This document shows, piece after piece, positions 24,114 through 31,885 of a DNA stretch of 61,760 nt (positions are counted from its first letter, which is position 1; every line of letters begins with the position of its first letter). The DNA comes from Bacillus thermotolerans (GTDB taxonomy: Bacteria > Bacillota > Bacilli > Bacillales > Domibacillaceae): the NCBI RefSeq assembly GCF_000812025.2, contig NZ_JWJE02000021.1:1-61760 (forward strand), read 5' to 3'. Made by a program: the position numbers and the translations under genes. Below the pieces are notes generated by a model. The model ran no database searches, was not told the origin of the DNA, and saw nothing but the letters and a program-made list of their open reading frames with translations.

Positions 24114-25484
24114 TTATACGCCCAGGACAGCGGCTGTGCTGAAGAATTCCTGGTAAAGTTCTTTAAGCACTTTGTCTGTGTCGCTGTTTTGGATACCGAA
24201 GACTAAGCTGACTTCGGAGGATCCCTGGTTGATCATTTCGATGTTGGCATCCGCACGTGTAATAGCTGCTGTTGCGCGAGCCGTTAAGCCTTTTGTATTG
24301 TTCATACCTTCTCCTACAAGAACAACCATCGCAAAGTCATGCTCGATATGAACGTCATCGACTTCCAGTTCTTTGCGGCATCTGTCCATGATTCGCTCTT
24401 CTTTTTCAGGAGTCAGCTGGTGGCTGCGCACAATAATGGATAGATCATCGATGCCAGATGGCGTATGTTCGTAAGAGATGCCTTCATCTTCAAGGATTTG
24501 AAGCAGGCGACGGCCGAAGCCGATTTCACGGTTCATTAAGTATTTGCTGACGTAAATTGTAGAGAAGCCGCCATCTGTCGCAATACCGATCACCGGGCTC
24601 TTCGAATACTCACGCTCTGCCACGATCATCGTTCCTTCTGCTGATGGATTGTTTGTGTTCTTAATGCACACAGGCACGGAATGACGGAAAGCTGGCATTA
24701 ATGCTTCATCGTGAAGAACCGAGAAGCCGGCATAGGAAAGCTCCCGCATTTCACGGTAAGTCATGCGCTTAATTTCAACCGGGCTGTCTACGACATTCGG
24801 GTTCGCTGCGAAAACAGAATCCACATCCGTGAAGTTTTCGTATAGCTCTGCCTTTGTTGCCGCTGCTAAAATGGAACCAGTGATATCGGAACCGCCGCGT
24901 GCAAATGTCATCATGACGCCTTCCTGTGTGAAGCCAAAGAATCCAGGGAATACGACGATGCCTTGGCGGTCACGCAGGCTTTTTAAATTTTCATACGCTT
25001 CCGGCAGTGCACGAGCCCGTCCAGGTTCATCGCTGACAACGAGGCCGGCATCTTTCGGGTTCACATACTCTGCTTCTAAGCCGATGCTAGAGAAATAAGC
25101 GGCAATCAGCTTCGCATTGTTATCTTCTCCGCTCGCTTTCATCTGATCCACGAACAGGTCACGGTTTTCCTTGTCGTGAGCGACCCGGCCGCGCAGGTCT
25201 TCCTCAATTACGTGAATGATGTCATCGCCAAGCCCAAGCTCTTCAGCAATGCTCGCATAACGGTCGACTACTGCCTGCAGTTCTTTTTCCGCGCCATTCC
25301 CGGAAAGCGCCGCATCTGCTAAGCTGATCAGCAGGTCAGTTACTTTAATATCATCGGAGAATCGTTTTCCCGGTGCTGAGACGACAACGATTTTTCTTGA
25401 TGGATCCTCTTGAACAATAGCTGCAACCTTCTTAATTTGTGAAGCGCTCGCTACGGAAGTTCCTCCGAATTTACTTACCTTCAT
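24114..25484 (-). CDS. aspartokinase (class III, YclM-like)
   Basis: A 456-residue enzyme phosphorylating aspartate at the head of the lysine/threonine/methionine pathway. It has the kinase signature VSKFGGTSVAS at the N terminus, the FARGGSDITGSILAAA active site (about 190-205), and two C-terminal ACT domains (about 300-375 and 380-450, the latter with LVGEGMNNTKGLTARATAAI). Length and NTNNPS loop fit the Bacillus monofunctional aspartokinase III type (yclM/thrD) rather than the two-subunit LysC. GGAGTGG precedes the ATG. A minus-strand -10 (TATAAT, plus 25544-25549) is close upstream, so there is no room for a lysine riboswitch. Confidence 0.92.
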   Translation of the reverse strand: MKVSKFGGTSVASASQIKKVAAIVQEDPSRKIVVVSAPGKRFSDDIKVTDLLISLADAALSGNGAEKELQAVVDRYASIAEELGLGDDIIHVIEEDLRGRVAHDKENRDLFVDQMKASGEDNNAKLIAAYFSSIGLEAEYVNPKDAGLVVSDEPGRARALPEAYENLKSLRDRQGIVVFPGFFGFTQEGVMMTFARGGSDITGSILAAATKAELYENFTDVDSVFAANPNVVDSPVEIKRMTYREMRELSYAGFSVLHDEALMPAFRHSVPVCIKNTNNPSAEGTMIVAEREYSKSPVIGIATDGGFSTIYVSKYLMNREIGFGRRLLQILEDEGISYEHTPSGIDDLSIIVRSHQLTPEKEERIMDRCRKELEVDDVHIEHDFAMVVLVGEGMNNTKGLTARATAAITRADANIEMINQGSSEVSLVFGIQNSDTDKVLKELYQEFFSTAAVLGV

Positions 25485-25925
25485 TACCTATTCCACTCCT
25501 TAATCATCGTTAGGCTTTCGTGATGAAAAGTTTTATTTGAAAAATTATAACACTGTCGCACCTAAAAAAGAAGAAATAATCTGATATTAATTCATAATAA
25601 AGAACCCCTCTTTGAGGATGCTGGTGCAACACGCCGTAGATAAATACTTTTTTATCATTTCTTAATTGAGAAGAAAAAAACAAAAATACCCATTTTCTAA
25701 TAAAAAATAATAAAAAAATAACGGCGTCGTTTTGAGGATAAAGCAACTTGGCAAATATGGCAACCCTTCAGACAAAAGATTTTACAATTCCTATAAGAAT
25801 AGGAAGAAAACACTTCACTGCAGATGCTGTTTATCCATTCAGATTCAGGGAATACATAAAGTACGCCAAGGACAAGAAGCGTAAAAATGATCAACCAAAA
25901 CATTTTTCAAAGGAGCGTGTCAAAC
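25485..25925. other. intergenic region between aspartokinase and a 42-aa gene
   Basis: 441 bp without a convincing gene. Minus-strand -10 TATAAT (25544-25549 on plus) gives the aspartokinase promoter. It also contains CCTC-TTT-GAGG (25608-25618) and distant inverted copies of ACGCCGT (near 25630) and ACGGCGT (near 25720). Open frames of 68-100 codons on either strand are AT-rich readings without ribosome sites. Confidence 0.45.
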
Positions 25926-26054
25926 ATGGCCAAACAAAAATCTATGAGCGGCAAAGCAACGATGACGGCCCTAGCCCTTGGAGCAGCCTTTCTTCTCCGA
26001 AACGAAAAATCCCGAAACAAAGTCATGGATCAACTAAAATCACTTGGTAAATAA
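25926..26054 (+). CDS. 42-residue small hydrophobic protein, unknown
   Basis: An open frame starting MAKQKSMSGKATMTALALGAAF and ending LKSLGK, with AAAGGAG 11 bases upstream of the ATG. It has one probable membrane or amphipathic helix (MTALALGAAFLL) flanked by basic residues, similar in style to the small proteins at 15721 and 23714. It is followed by a repeat copy and a strong plus-strand terminator at 26162, which supports a real transcript. Confidence 0.6.
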   Translation: MAKQKSMSGKATMTALALGAAFLLRNEKSRNKVMDQLKSLGK

Positions 26055-26086
26055 AATAGAGATGCTGGAGTAATGTTAGCGAAAGA

Positions 26087-26142
26087 CTTTATCGCTTTAA
26101 AGGAGCGGGGGACAGACCCCCACTCCTTTAAAGTACTAAAGC
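26087..26142. repeat. REP-like hairpin repeat, copy 3 (RAYT-flanking, 3' side)
   Basis: CTTTATCGCTTTAAAGGAG, core GGGGGACAGACCCCC, CTCCTTTAAAGTACTAAAGC. The GGAG/CTCC stems pair fully. It lies 65 bp beyond the stop of the RAYT gene. Confidence 0.85.
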
Positions 26143-26161
26143 ACTCCCTATACCTACATAA

Positions 26162-26196
26162 ACAAGGGCATGCGTATTTGCATGCCCTTGTTTTTT
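26162..26196 (+). terminator. terminator downstream of the 42-aa gene
   Basis: ACAAGGGCATGC (26162-26173) pairs with GCATGCCCTTGT (26180-26191), followed by T residues. It could also act for the RAYT gene on the minus strand. Confidence 0.85.
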
Positions 26197-26206
26197 AAGC
26201 AATTAA

Positions 26207-26782
26207 TTATTCTTTCACGGAAATATTTGATGTGATCACAGGCAGCTCGTCGGAGGATTCCATAAATTGACGATAGTGATCTTTCGATGGAGAGGGAAAA
26301 TAGGAGAACGTTTTCTCCAATGTCACATGAGGATTTCGTTGGTCGGAGAGAAAAGCGGAAGCGCTGCTCCACAAATAGTCTTGTGCTCTCGCAGCAAGCC
26401 CTGCTTCAACAGGGTTCAGATGAATATACTTACTCACTTTTAGAAAATAATAGATGGAATCAATGAACTCAGCTTTATACCTTCCTTGAAATAAATGACC
26501 AACTACACGATGCCGCTTGTTAAAGTAAATTGCATAGCGTGAATTCAGCATCTTCATGATCTCCTGTGTAGGGTGATCGATCGTTTCCAGCTGAAGATGG
26601 ATGTGATTCGTCATCAAGCAGTAGGCATGCAAATGGAACGGAAAGTAACTGCGCGTCTCCTCCAGCAGCTTTAAATAAGCGAGCCGGTCCTTCTTATCAT
26701 AAAATAAAGCCGCCCGCCGGTTTCCGCGGCACGTAATATGATACGTCGCACCCGGAATCCACACTCTTAACTTCCTAGGCAA
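26207..26782 (-). CDS. REP-associated tyrosine transposase (RAYT, Y1/IS200-like domain)
   Basis: A 191-residue HUH-type single-strand transposase. The metal-binding motif is His60-x-His62 in CLMTNHIHLQLE; the probable catalytic Tyr119 is in SKYIHLNPVEAGL; GHLFQGRYKAEF is the family-typical loop; the N terminus IPGATYHITCRGN is also characteristic. All key residues are intact. It starts at TTG 26782 with GGGGTGAG upstream. Unlike IS200 it has no left/right-end pair of its own but is bracketed by two copies of the window's hairpin repeat (26087 and 26903), as RAYT genes are by REP elements. RAYTs are domesticated and thought to mobilise or process REPs; 14 further copies or partial copies lie within 15 kb. 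Confidence 0.92.
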   Translation of the reverse strand: MPRKLRVWIPGATYHITCRGNRRAALFYDKKDRLAYLKLLEETRSYFPFHLHAYCLMTNHIHLQLETIDHPTQEIMKMLNSRYAIYFNKRHRVVGHLFQGRYKAEFIDSIYYFLKVSKYIHLNPVEAGLAARAQDYLWSSASAFLSDQRNPHVTLEKTFSYFPSPSKDHYRQFMESSDELPVITSNISVKE

Positions 26783-26813
26783 CCTTTACTCACCCCTTTC
26801 ATGCTTAAATGAT

Positions 26814-26857
26814 GCCCCGCCCTCTATCTTTCTACATAGGGGCGGGGTTTCCCTTTT
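26814..26857. terminator. GC-rich hairpin between RAYT and yfkH-like genes
   Basis: CCCCGCCC (26815-26822) pairs with GGGCGGGG (26840-26847), followed on the plus strand by TTTCCCTTTTG. The orientation is ambiguous: neighbours are on the minus strand, where the T run is weak. It may insulate the RAYT gene from read-through. Confidence 0.5.
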
Positions 26858-26902
26858 GCTGAACACAACAAATTGCCGGTGAGCAGGTTGAGGTGGTGTG
26901 TA

Positions 26903-26958
26903 CTTTAACGCGGTAATGCGGCGGGGGACAGACCCCCACTGCGTTAATCCGTTAAAGC
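26903..26958. repeat. REP-like hairpin repeat, copy 4 (RAYT-flanking, 5' side), overlapping the end of the yfkH-like gene
   Basis: CTTTAACGCGGTAATGCGG, core GGGGGACAGACCCCC, GCGTTAATCCGTTAAAGC. The arms are of the GCGTTAA type rather than CTTTAAAG. Its right end supplies the last codons (Ala-Leu-Thr-Asp) and stop of the YihY/YfkH-family gene. Confidence 0.82.
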
Positions 26959-27765
26959 ATTCCTCCTTTTCCATTCGTTATTAATGAGGCCGCCCAGGAG
27001 GATGACGACAGCGCTGAAGTAGAACCAGAGAGTAAGGACGATAATCCCGGCGAGCTGTCCGTAAATACGGGCATAATTCATGGCAGTTGCGTATTCACTA
27101 AAGAGCACCGACATCGCCTGCCAGCTGACCGCGGTAAAAATAGCGCCCGGCAGAACAAACTTCACGGTCTGCTTCCCGCTCGGCAGAATTTTATAAAATA
27201 AAATAAAAAAGCCAAATAAGAACAAAGTACCAAGCCCCCATCGAACGACCGTCCATATGGGCAGAAACGGCGCCGGTTCTGCCCCTGCTCCGTCTGCCGA
27301 CAAGATCAGCCGCAACACCTGCTCCCCTATTGGTATGAGCAGCGAAAGCGGGACGAGGAACATAAAAATCAGTGTGACCCCTAAGTCCCGAAACACGCCT
27401 TGAAAAAAAGACAACGTCCGTTCAATCCGGTAGGCTTCATTCAAGGAGCGCACAAGCGATTGCACAGCCATCGAGGAAACCCAGAAGGTCGAAAAGAAAC
27501 TGATGGAAGCCAGCGCATTCCCGCCAGACAGCACAAGCTCCACATTTCTATGAATCAGCTCATACGTATTCCCCGGAGCATATGGCTCAATTACGCCCAA
27601 TATATCCCTCTCTTCAATAGGAAAGAAGCTGATAAGCGAGAGCATAAAAATAAAAAATGGGATCATCGACAATAGCAAATAATACGCCGTCTGGGCTGCC
27701 TGATCGAAAAAACGCTCCACAAAAAAGCGTCCCCCCACCCGCTTCATAAACCTTAAAAATGACAT
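26944..27765 (-). CDS. YihY/BrkB-family membrane protein (YfkH-like)
   Basis: A 273-residue integral membrane protein with about six helices: QAAQTAYYLLLSMIPFFIFMLS (about 23-44), FWVSSMAVQSLVRSLNEAYR, and C-terminal FYFSAVVILLGGLINNEW, all hallmarks of the UPF0761/YihY family, once mislabelled RNase BN. B. subtilis yfkH lies close to yfkJ, and here a YfkJ-like gene is 4 kb away. Function is unknown. The last four codons and stop lie inside repeat copy 4, so the C terminus has been rewritten by the repeat. GGAGGGGAAAGG precedes the ATG. Confidence 0.88.
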   Translation of the reverse strand: MSFLRFMKRVGGRFFVERFFDQAAQTAYYLLLSMIPFFIFMLSLISFFPIEERDILGVIEPYAPGNTYELIHRNVELVLSGGNALASISFFSTFWVSSMAVQSLVRSLNEAYRIERTLSFFQGVFRDLGVTLIFMFLVPLSLLIPIGEQVLRLILSADGAGAEPAPFLPIWTVVRWGLGTLFLFGFFILFYKILPSGKQTVKFVLPGAIFTAVSWQAMSVLFSEYATAMNYARIYGQLAGIIVLTLWFYFSAVVILLGGLINNEWKRRNALTD

Positions 27766-27846
27766 ACCTTTCCCCTCCTTCCCCTTTATTATTTACGACG
27801 GCTCCTGCCTGCAAACACAGCTTCGCACAAAATTCCCCACAACCAA

Positions 27847-27877
27847 AAAGCCTTGCAGACTAAGCTGCAAGGCTTTG
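27847..27877 (-). terminator. terminator of the O-antigen-ligase-like gene
   Basis: AGCCTTGCAG (27849-27858) pairs with CTGCAAGGCT (27865-27874), with an AAAAA run on the left as minus-strand U tract. Repeat copy 5 directly abuts it. Confidence 0.8.
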
Positions 27878-27932
27878 CTTTATCGCGTTAACGTGCTGGG
27901 GGTCAGACCCCCACTACGTTAAAGCAGTAAAG
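27878..27932. repeat. REP-like hairpin repeat, copy 5
   Basis: CTTTATCGCGTTAACGTGC, core GGGGGTCAGACCCCC, ACTACGTTAAAGCAGTAAAG. GTTAAC-type arms, between the stop of the polymerase/ligase gene and its terminator. Confidence 0.8.
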
Positions 27933-27948
27933 TGTCTCTTCTCTTTTT

Positions 27949-29343
27949 CTAATCTTCTTCGATAATGCCGCTATGCACCATAAGCAGAGACATGATGGCG
28001 GCGGCGAAGATGGAGACAGCTGGTGCGGTGAAGACGTGGCCGGCTGTGGCACCGATTCCGGCAGCGAGTATGAAGCCTACGCCGTACATGACATACGGAA
28101 TCGTGAAAGTCTCCTTCAAATACCGGACGAAATAAACGATAAAGCGCATGGCATAATAGAGAAGCGGCGCAATAAAGTATAAAAATCCGATAATACCAAG
28201 CGAGAAGAACAAATCATAGAAGTCCATCTCGATCATTTTAGGTCCTTGTCCCGGTGCAGGCTCTTCATAATCCCCTGCATAGCCCATACCGAACAGCTTC
28301 CTCATGATCGGAGCATCCGCGTAATCCTGTTTGTAGTCAGCCAAATACTTCTCCCGACTGCTGAAGACGAGGTTTTGAACCTGTTCTTGTGTCACTTTCG
28401 GCTCTTCCTCTTCCTCTTCTTCTCCCTCCATGCCTTCCTGCTGCTCCGGATCTTCTTCTTTCTCCGGTTCATCTTTGCTTAAATCAATGTTCAGCAAGCT
28501 TAAATGAGCATACATGTTGCTGAATACCGGCGTAATCGGCGTGGATAACGCAAGCAAAGCGAGCAAGAATAGCGAAACCAGCATGTTGGTCCGTGTTTTT
28601 TTCGTGCGTGCGCCAGTTATGTAAATAATTAATAGCGAAATACACGAAGCCGCCAACACGATGACAATCCCGCCATAGCCTACCTTTGTACCAAGGAATA
28701 GCATAGAGACGGATAATAAGAAGAACGGCAGCCAGTAGTAGCTTGTCCTGAACGACTCCGTCTTCTCGATCGCGTACAAGGCCGTGACCGGAAGAATGAT
28801 CGCCATGATGGCGCCGATTTCATTTCCGGCAAAGAACCAGCCGGTGAAGCCGATTTTCGTGTGGGAATAATTCGACAAGCTTGTTCCTGTCAAGAAGGAG
28901 ATAATGAACACAGCGCTGATAATGAGCGACGCGTACAAGAAGTAAGCAGTTGTTTTTTCCATGAAAGGCGTGCGGTGCTTCTTCAGCTGCAGGTACAATA
29001 AGTTAAAGCCGAAGAATAAGATAGGAAAATAGACTACTTTGTTATAAAACTTTAACTCTTGGAATAAATAGTAAGGATCTTTCAGGTTCATATTTACAAG
29101 AATATTAATGACAATAACGACAGCAAGACCGATTAAGTAAAATACATATTTCCTGGCCAGCCGACTTGAAAACGCTAACTTCAACAAAAGCAGCAAAATC
29201 ACTAGCATATAAAGTGCACGGACGATGACCCCAACCGTCAAACTGACGTTGAGAACCATAAGCGATGCGGTCGTGAGTACATCAATAACCGGCTGCAAGA
29301 CAAGAAATGCAAGCAGCAATAAAAGTGTCTTCTGATTCAACAT
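27949..29343 (-). CDS. O-antigen ligase/Wzy-like polysaccharide polymerase family membrane protein
   Basis: A 464-residue protein from ATG 29343 (MLNQKTLLLLLAF), with AAGAGGAAACG upstream; the frame continues to 29463 without a ribosome site. About 11 membrane helices; GTKVGYGGIVIVL and the large extracytoplasmic loop before the last helices match the Wzy_C/O-antigen ligase fold. The loop holds an unusual run of acidic residues (about 300-330, mostly Glu/Asp), then a soluble domain SSREKYLADYKQDY. It probably polymerises or ligates a surface glycan, but no other glycan genes are adjacent, so its substrate cannot be inferred. Confidence 0.8.
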   Translation of the reverse strand: MLNQKTLLLLLAFLVLQPVIDVLTTASLMVLNVSLTVGVIVRALYMLVILLLLLKLAFSSRLARKYVFYLIGLAVVIVINILVNMNLKDPYYLFQELKFYNKVVYFPILFFGFNLLYLQLKKHRTPFMEKTTAYFLYASLIISAVFIISFLTGTSLSNYSHTKIGFTGWFFAGNEIGAIMAIILPVTALYAIEKTESFRTSYYWLPFFLLSVSMLFLGTKVGYGGIVIVLAASCISLLIIYITGARTKKTRTNMLVSLFLLALLALSTPITPVFSNMYAHLSLLNIDLSKDEPEKEEDPEQQEGMEGEEEEEEEPKVTQEQVQNLVFSSREKYLADYKQDYADAPIMRKLFGMGYAGDYEEPAPGQGPKMIEMDFYDLFFSLGIIGFLYFIAPLLYYAMRFIVYFVRYLKETFTIPYVMYGVGFILAAGIGATAGHVFTAPAVSIFAAAIMSLLMVHSGIIEED

Positions 29344-29642
29344 GTTGATCGTTTCCTCTTCCCTTTCTTTTATCTCTATTGGCGCCCAAAAAGCCCCATT
29401 GGCCCCCGTTCGCCCAGCCTTTTTCAACAAACGGCCCCTGCCTGGCCCCAAGCAACGGACCAAAGCCCAAACGACAACCTATGTATGAAAAACAACTGTT
29501 CCATTATACCATAAACAGACGCTCCCCCTGCAAAGGATCCCCCTGCAAGTAAATTACTGCCATTGTATTCTATCATCTTTTTCCCTCTTGGACTATCCAT
29601 CTAATTAAACAACTTTTTAACATTTTTTATGATAAGAAGATG

Positions 29643-29697
29643 CTTTGGCGCTTTAAAGTGGCGGGGGGCAGACCCCCGCCACTTTAAAGCGCTAAAC
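29643..29697. repeat. REP-like hairpin repeat, copy 6
   Basis: CTTTGGCGCTTTAAAGTGGC, core GGGGGGCAGACCCCC, GCCACTTTAAAGCGCTAAAC. GTGGC/GCCAC stems pair perfectly, giving one of the longest stems. Upstream of aroK. Confidence 0.85.
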
Positions 29698-29788
29698 TAT
29701 TTCCCATTCAGCCGTTCGGGAAAAACCATTTACGCTCCAACTCCTCTGTACTATACTAAAGAGAAAATAAGTAGAAAGAGTGTGAGCC

Positions 29789-30337
29789 GTGAGCAATCTA
29801 GAAACATCGGTGAAAGAGAAAAGCATTGTATTTATTGGATTTATGGGTGTCGGCAAGACAACGATCGGTTCGCTTGTGGCCAAGAAGCTATACCGGACGT
29901 TCGTCGACATTGATGAGGAAATTGAAAAGCAACACAACATGTCTATTAGCGAAATTTTTGCGTTGCATGGCGAAAAGGCCTTTCGGGAAATGGAGAAAGA
30001 CACCATCCGCTCCTTCTGCGAGCAGCCGCTGAAGGTCATCTCACTCGGCGGAGGCGCATTCATGAACCCTGAAGTCCGTGAAATTTGCCTAAAAAATTGC
30101 ATCGTCTTCTACCTTGATATGTCCTGGGAACAATGGAAAGAACGCCTGAACATCCTGATCGACAACCGCCCTGTTCTTCAAGGAAAAAATATCGACGAAA
30201 TCGAGGAGCTGTTTTATAAGCGGCAAAGCGCTTATAGCGTCAACCACTCCACTTACAAAGTCGACTCCCAGACAGCCGAGGAAGCGGCCGACTACATCGT
30301 AGACTCGCTTAAGCTCGCATGGGACTTATACAAGTGA
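29789..30337 (+). CDS. aroK: shikimate kinase
   Basis: A 182-residue P-loop kinase phosphorylating shikimate at the 3-OH in aromatic amino acid synthesis. Walker A GFMGVGKTT (about 17-25), shikimate-binding DIDEEIE and FREMEKDTI, the GGGAFM loop (about 88-93) and the NRP lid motif (about 126-128). GTG start at 29789 is supported by AAAGAG 8 bases upstream. It stands alone between two repeat copies, not in an aro operon. Confidence 0.93.
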   Translation: MSNLETSVKEKSIVFIGFMGVGKTTIGSLVAKKLYRTFVDIDEEIEKQHNMSISEIFALHGEKAFREMEKDTIRSFCEQPLKVISLGGGAFMNPEVREICLKNCIVFYLDMSWEQWKERLNILIDNRPVLQGKNIDEIEELFYKRQSAYSVNHSTYKVDSQTAEEAADYIVDSLKLAWDLYK

Positions 30338-30351
30338 TAGCCAGGCACCGA

Positions 30352-30396
30352 ACAGGCAGAGATCGCTCTGCCTAACGCTTCGCCTGTCTTTATTTT
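30352..30396 (+). terminator. terminator of aroK
   Basis: AGGCAGAG/CTCTGCCT (30354-30373) nested in ACAGGC/GCCTGT (30352-30387), then TCTTTATTTT. Confidence 0.75.
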
Positions 30397-30404
30397 GGTT
30401 AGTT

Positions 30405-30461
30405 GCTTTAACACTTTAAAGGAGCGGGGGACAGTCCCCCGCCCCTTTAAAGCATGAAAAC
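30405..30461. repeat. REP-like hairpin repeat, copy 7
   Basis: GCTTTAACACTTTAAAGGAGC, core GGGGGACAGTCCCCC, GCCCCTTTAAAGCATGAAAAC. One mismatch in the inner stem. Between aroK and comK. Confidence 0.83.
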
Positions 30462-30610
30462 CCATACTATCTACCCTCTTTTTCTCTCTTTTTCTTCCCT
30501 GATCGATAAATTTTTACAATGATCGAGCAATTTATACTAGTAAAAAAGATTCACTCATGGTACTGTATTATTGTAATTTTCAAATTTATAAAGCAGAGGA
30601 GGATTTAAAC

Positions 30611-31090
30611 ATGGAAATTGTAGAAAATTATCAAATTTCAACAACGACCATGGCAATTGTTGAAGAATTCAACGAGGATTACAACTCAATTATTTATGAC
30701 AGGAACGGGGTATACGGATCGAAGCAGACGATTCGCAAGCTGCTCAACGACGCATGTATACAGAGAATTTCTACATATGATGGCAGGATACAAGCCATTC
30801 GCAAGCTTTTTCCATATCGCAAAAAGACACCTATAGTGATTTGCCTCCATGACCGCATTTGCGCATTTCCAACTACCTCACCTGACACGTATGGATGCAG
30901 CTGGATCTTCCCGCACCATATTCAAACAGGTACCGTGAAAGACGGACAACTATTCGCAGTTTTCAAAAACGGAATGCAGCTTCCACTCTCTTGCTCACTT
31001 CACATTTTTAACAGACAACGGGAACGCACTGCCAACTGCTTAAATTACTTTCAAACTTTACTCGAAGAAAAATCGCATTATCTGCATTAA
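30611..31090 (+). CDS. comK: competence transcription factor ComK
   Basis: A 159-residue ComK-family protein from ATG 30611 with GGAGGA upstream. The alignable core is KQTIRKLLNDACIQRIS, then IRKLFPYRKKTPIVI, the CAFPTTSPDTYGCSWIFPHHI block equivalent to the FLFPTLSS...CGWISHVHV region of B. subtilis ComK, and FKNGMQLPLSCSLHIFNRQ. It should bind A/T-rich K-boxes and activate DNA-uptake genes. It is about 30 residues shorter at the C terminus than B. subtilis ComK (192 aa), where the tail contributes to activation and MecA control, so regulation may differ. Single gene with own terminator. Confidence 0.88.
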   Translation: MEIVENYQISTTTMAIVEEFNEDYNSIIYDRNGVYGSKQTIRKLLNDACIQRISTYDGRIQAIRKLFPYRKKTPIVICLHDRICAFPTTSPDTYGCSWIFPHHIQTGTVKDGQLFAVFKNGMQLPLSCSLHIFNRQRERTANCLNYFQTLLEEKSHYLH

Positions 31091-31115
31091 ACCTTATACA
31101 TAACGTACTCTGTAC

Positions 31116-31148
31116 AAAGCCCGTTGATCTGCTGATGAACGGGCTTTT
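31116..31148 (+). terminator. terminator of comK
   Basis: AAAGCCCGTT (31116-31125) pairs with AACGGGCTTT (31138-31147); repeat copy 8 abuts it. Confidence 0.88.
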
Positions 31149-31149
31149 A

Positions 31150-31205
31150 CTTTATCGCTTTAAAGGAGTGGGGGTCTGACCCCCACTCCTTTAAAGCAAT
31201 AAAGC
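31150..31205. repeat. REP-like hairpin repeat, copy 8
   Basis: CTTTATCGCTTTAAAGGAGT, core GGGGGTCTGACCCCC, ACTCCTTTAAAGCAATAAAGC. GGAGT/ACTCC pair perfectly. Between comK and yfkJ. Confidence 0.87.
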
Positions 31206-31304
31206 CCTCCTATCAGTCAACACTGATCTCTAATGACAGACGTTCGTTGTTTTGTTACGATGGTCTCATATATCATAGGGAAGCTGAAAAAGGATGTGTA
31301 TGAA

Positions 31305-31766
31305 ATGATTCGTGTGTTATTTGTTTGCCTTGGCAATATCTGCCGTTCACCGATGGCGGAAGCCTTGTTCAAGGACCTTGTGAAGCGTGAAGGGTTAGAG
31401 GATCAAATTAAGATCGATTCCGCCGGTACAGGCGACTGGCATGTTGGTGAACCGCCTCATGAGGGAACGCTGAAAATCCTGGAAAAATACGAAATCGATG
31501 CTACAGGACTGGTCGGCCGGCAGCTAACGGTGGATGACTTTGAAGCTTTTGATTACATTGTGGCAATGGATGAAAGCAATATTGATAACCTGTACCGCAT
31601 GCTTAACAAGCCCAAGCACCCCAAAGTCATGCGGCTGCTTGACTTAACAGATGAACCTAAAGACGTGCCAGACCCGTATTATACTGGCAACTTCGAAGAA
31701 ACGTATGAACTCGTCACGAATGGCTGCCAGGCTCTCCTGGAAAAAATCAAAAAAGAACGTCTGTAA
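31305..31766 (+). CDS. yfkJ: low-molecular-weight protein tyrosine phosphatase (YfkJ-like)
   Basis: A 153-residue LMW-PTP from ATG 31305 (MIRVLFVCLGNICRS), with AAGGAT upstream; the frame extends to 31233 without a ribosome site. Active-site loop Cys8-x5-Arg14-Ser and general acid Asp in DVPDPYYTGNFEE. The sequence follows B. subtilis YfkJ closely in the GNICRSPMAEA and DPYYTGNFEE blocks rather than YwlE (arginine phosphatase, which has GNTCRS). It would dephosphorylate protein tyrosines; YfkJ is linked to stress resistance in B. subtilis. Confidence 0.92.
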   Translation: MIRVLFVCLGNICRSPMAEALFKDLVKREGLEDQIKIDSAGTGDWHVGEPPHEGTLKILEKYEIDATGLVGRQLTVDDFEAFDYIVAMDESNIDNLYRMLNKPKHPKVMRLLDLTDEPKDVPDPYYTGNFEETYELVTNGCQALLEKIKKERL

Positions 31767-31775
31767 ATGCGCAGG

Positions 31776-31813
31776 AAGAAAGCCCACGGTGAATGAAACC
31801 GCGGGCTTTCTTT
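31776..31813 (+). terminator. terminator of yfkJ
   Basis: GAAAGCCC (31778-31785) pairs with GGGCTTTC (31803-31810), with CGG/CCG inside. Confidence 0.82.
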
Positions 31814-31865
31814 ATCGCTTTAAAGTGGTAGGGGTCAGACCCCCGCCACTTTAAAGCACAAAAGC
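31810..31865. repeat. REP-like hairpin repeat, copy 9
   Basis: CTTTATCGCTTTAAAGTGGT, core AGGGGTCAGACCCCC, GCCACTTTAAAGCACAAAAGC. It overlaps the tail of the yfkJ terminator, between convergent genes. Confidence 0.84.
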
Positions 31866-31885
31866 AAATTCAAATTCTCCCTTAT

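Noticed and set aside
25485-25745. Lysine riboswitch before the aspartokinase gene
   Set aside because: A minus-strand GGTGCGAC resembles the L-box start, but it overlaps the putative promoter and the remaining conserved blocks are missing.
25748-26050. 100-codon plus-strand ORF overlapping the 42-aa gene
   Set aside because: It lacks a ribosome site and is in another frame from the better supported 25926-26054 gene.
26207-26782. RAYT as a complete IS200/IS605 insertion sequence
   Set aside because: No TnpB and no typical IS200 end hairpins; the flanks are the same repeat found at many other gene boundaries.
30557-30610. Upstream extension of comK to 30557
   Set aside because: The GGAGGA ribosome site lies directly before ATG 30611, and the extension adds residues with no family match.
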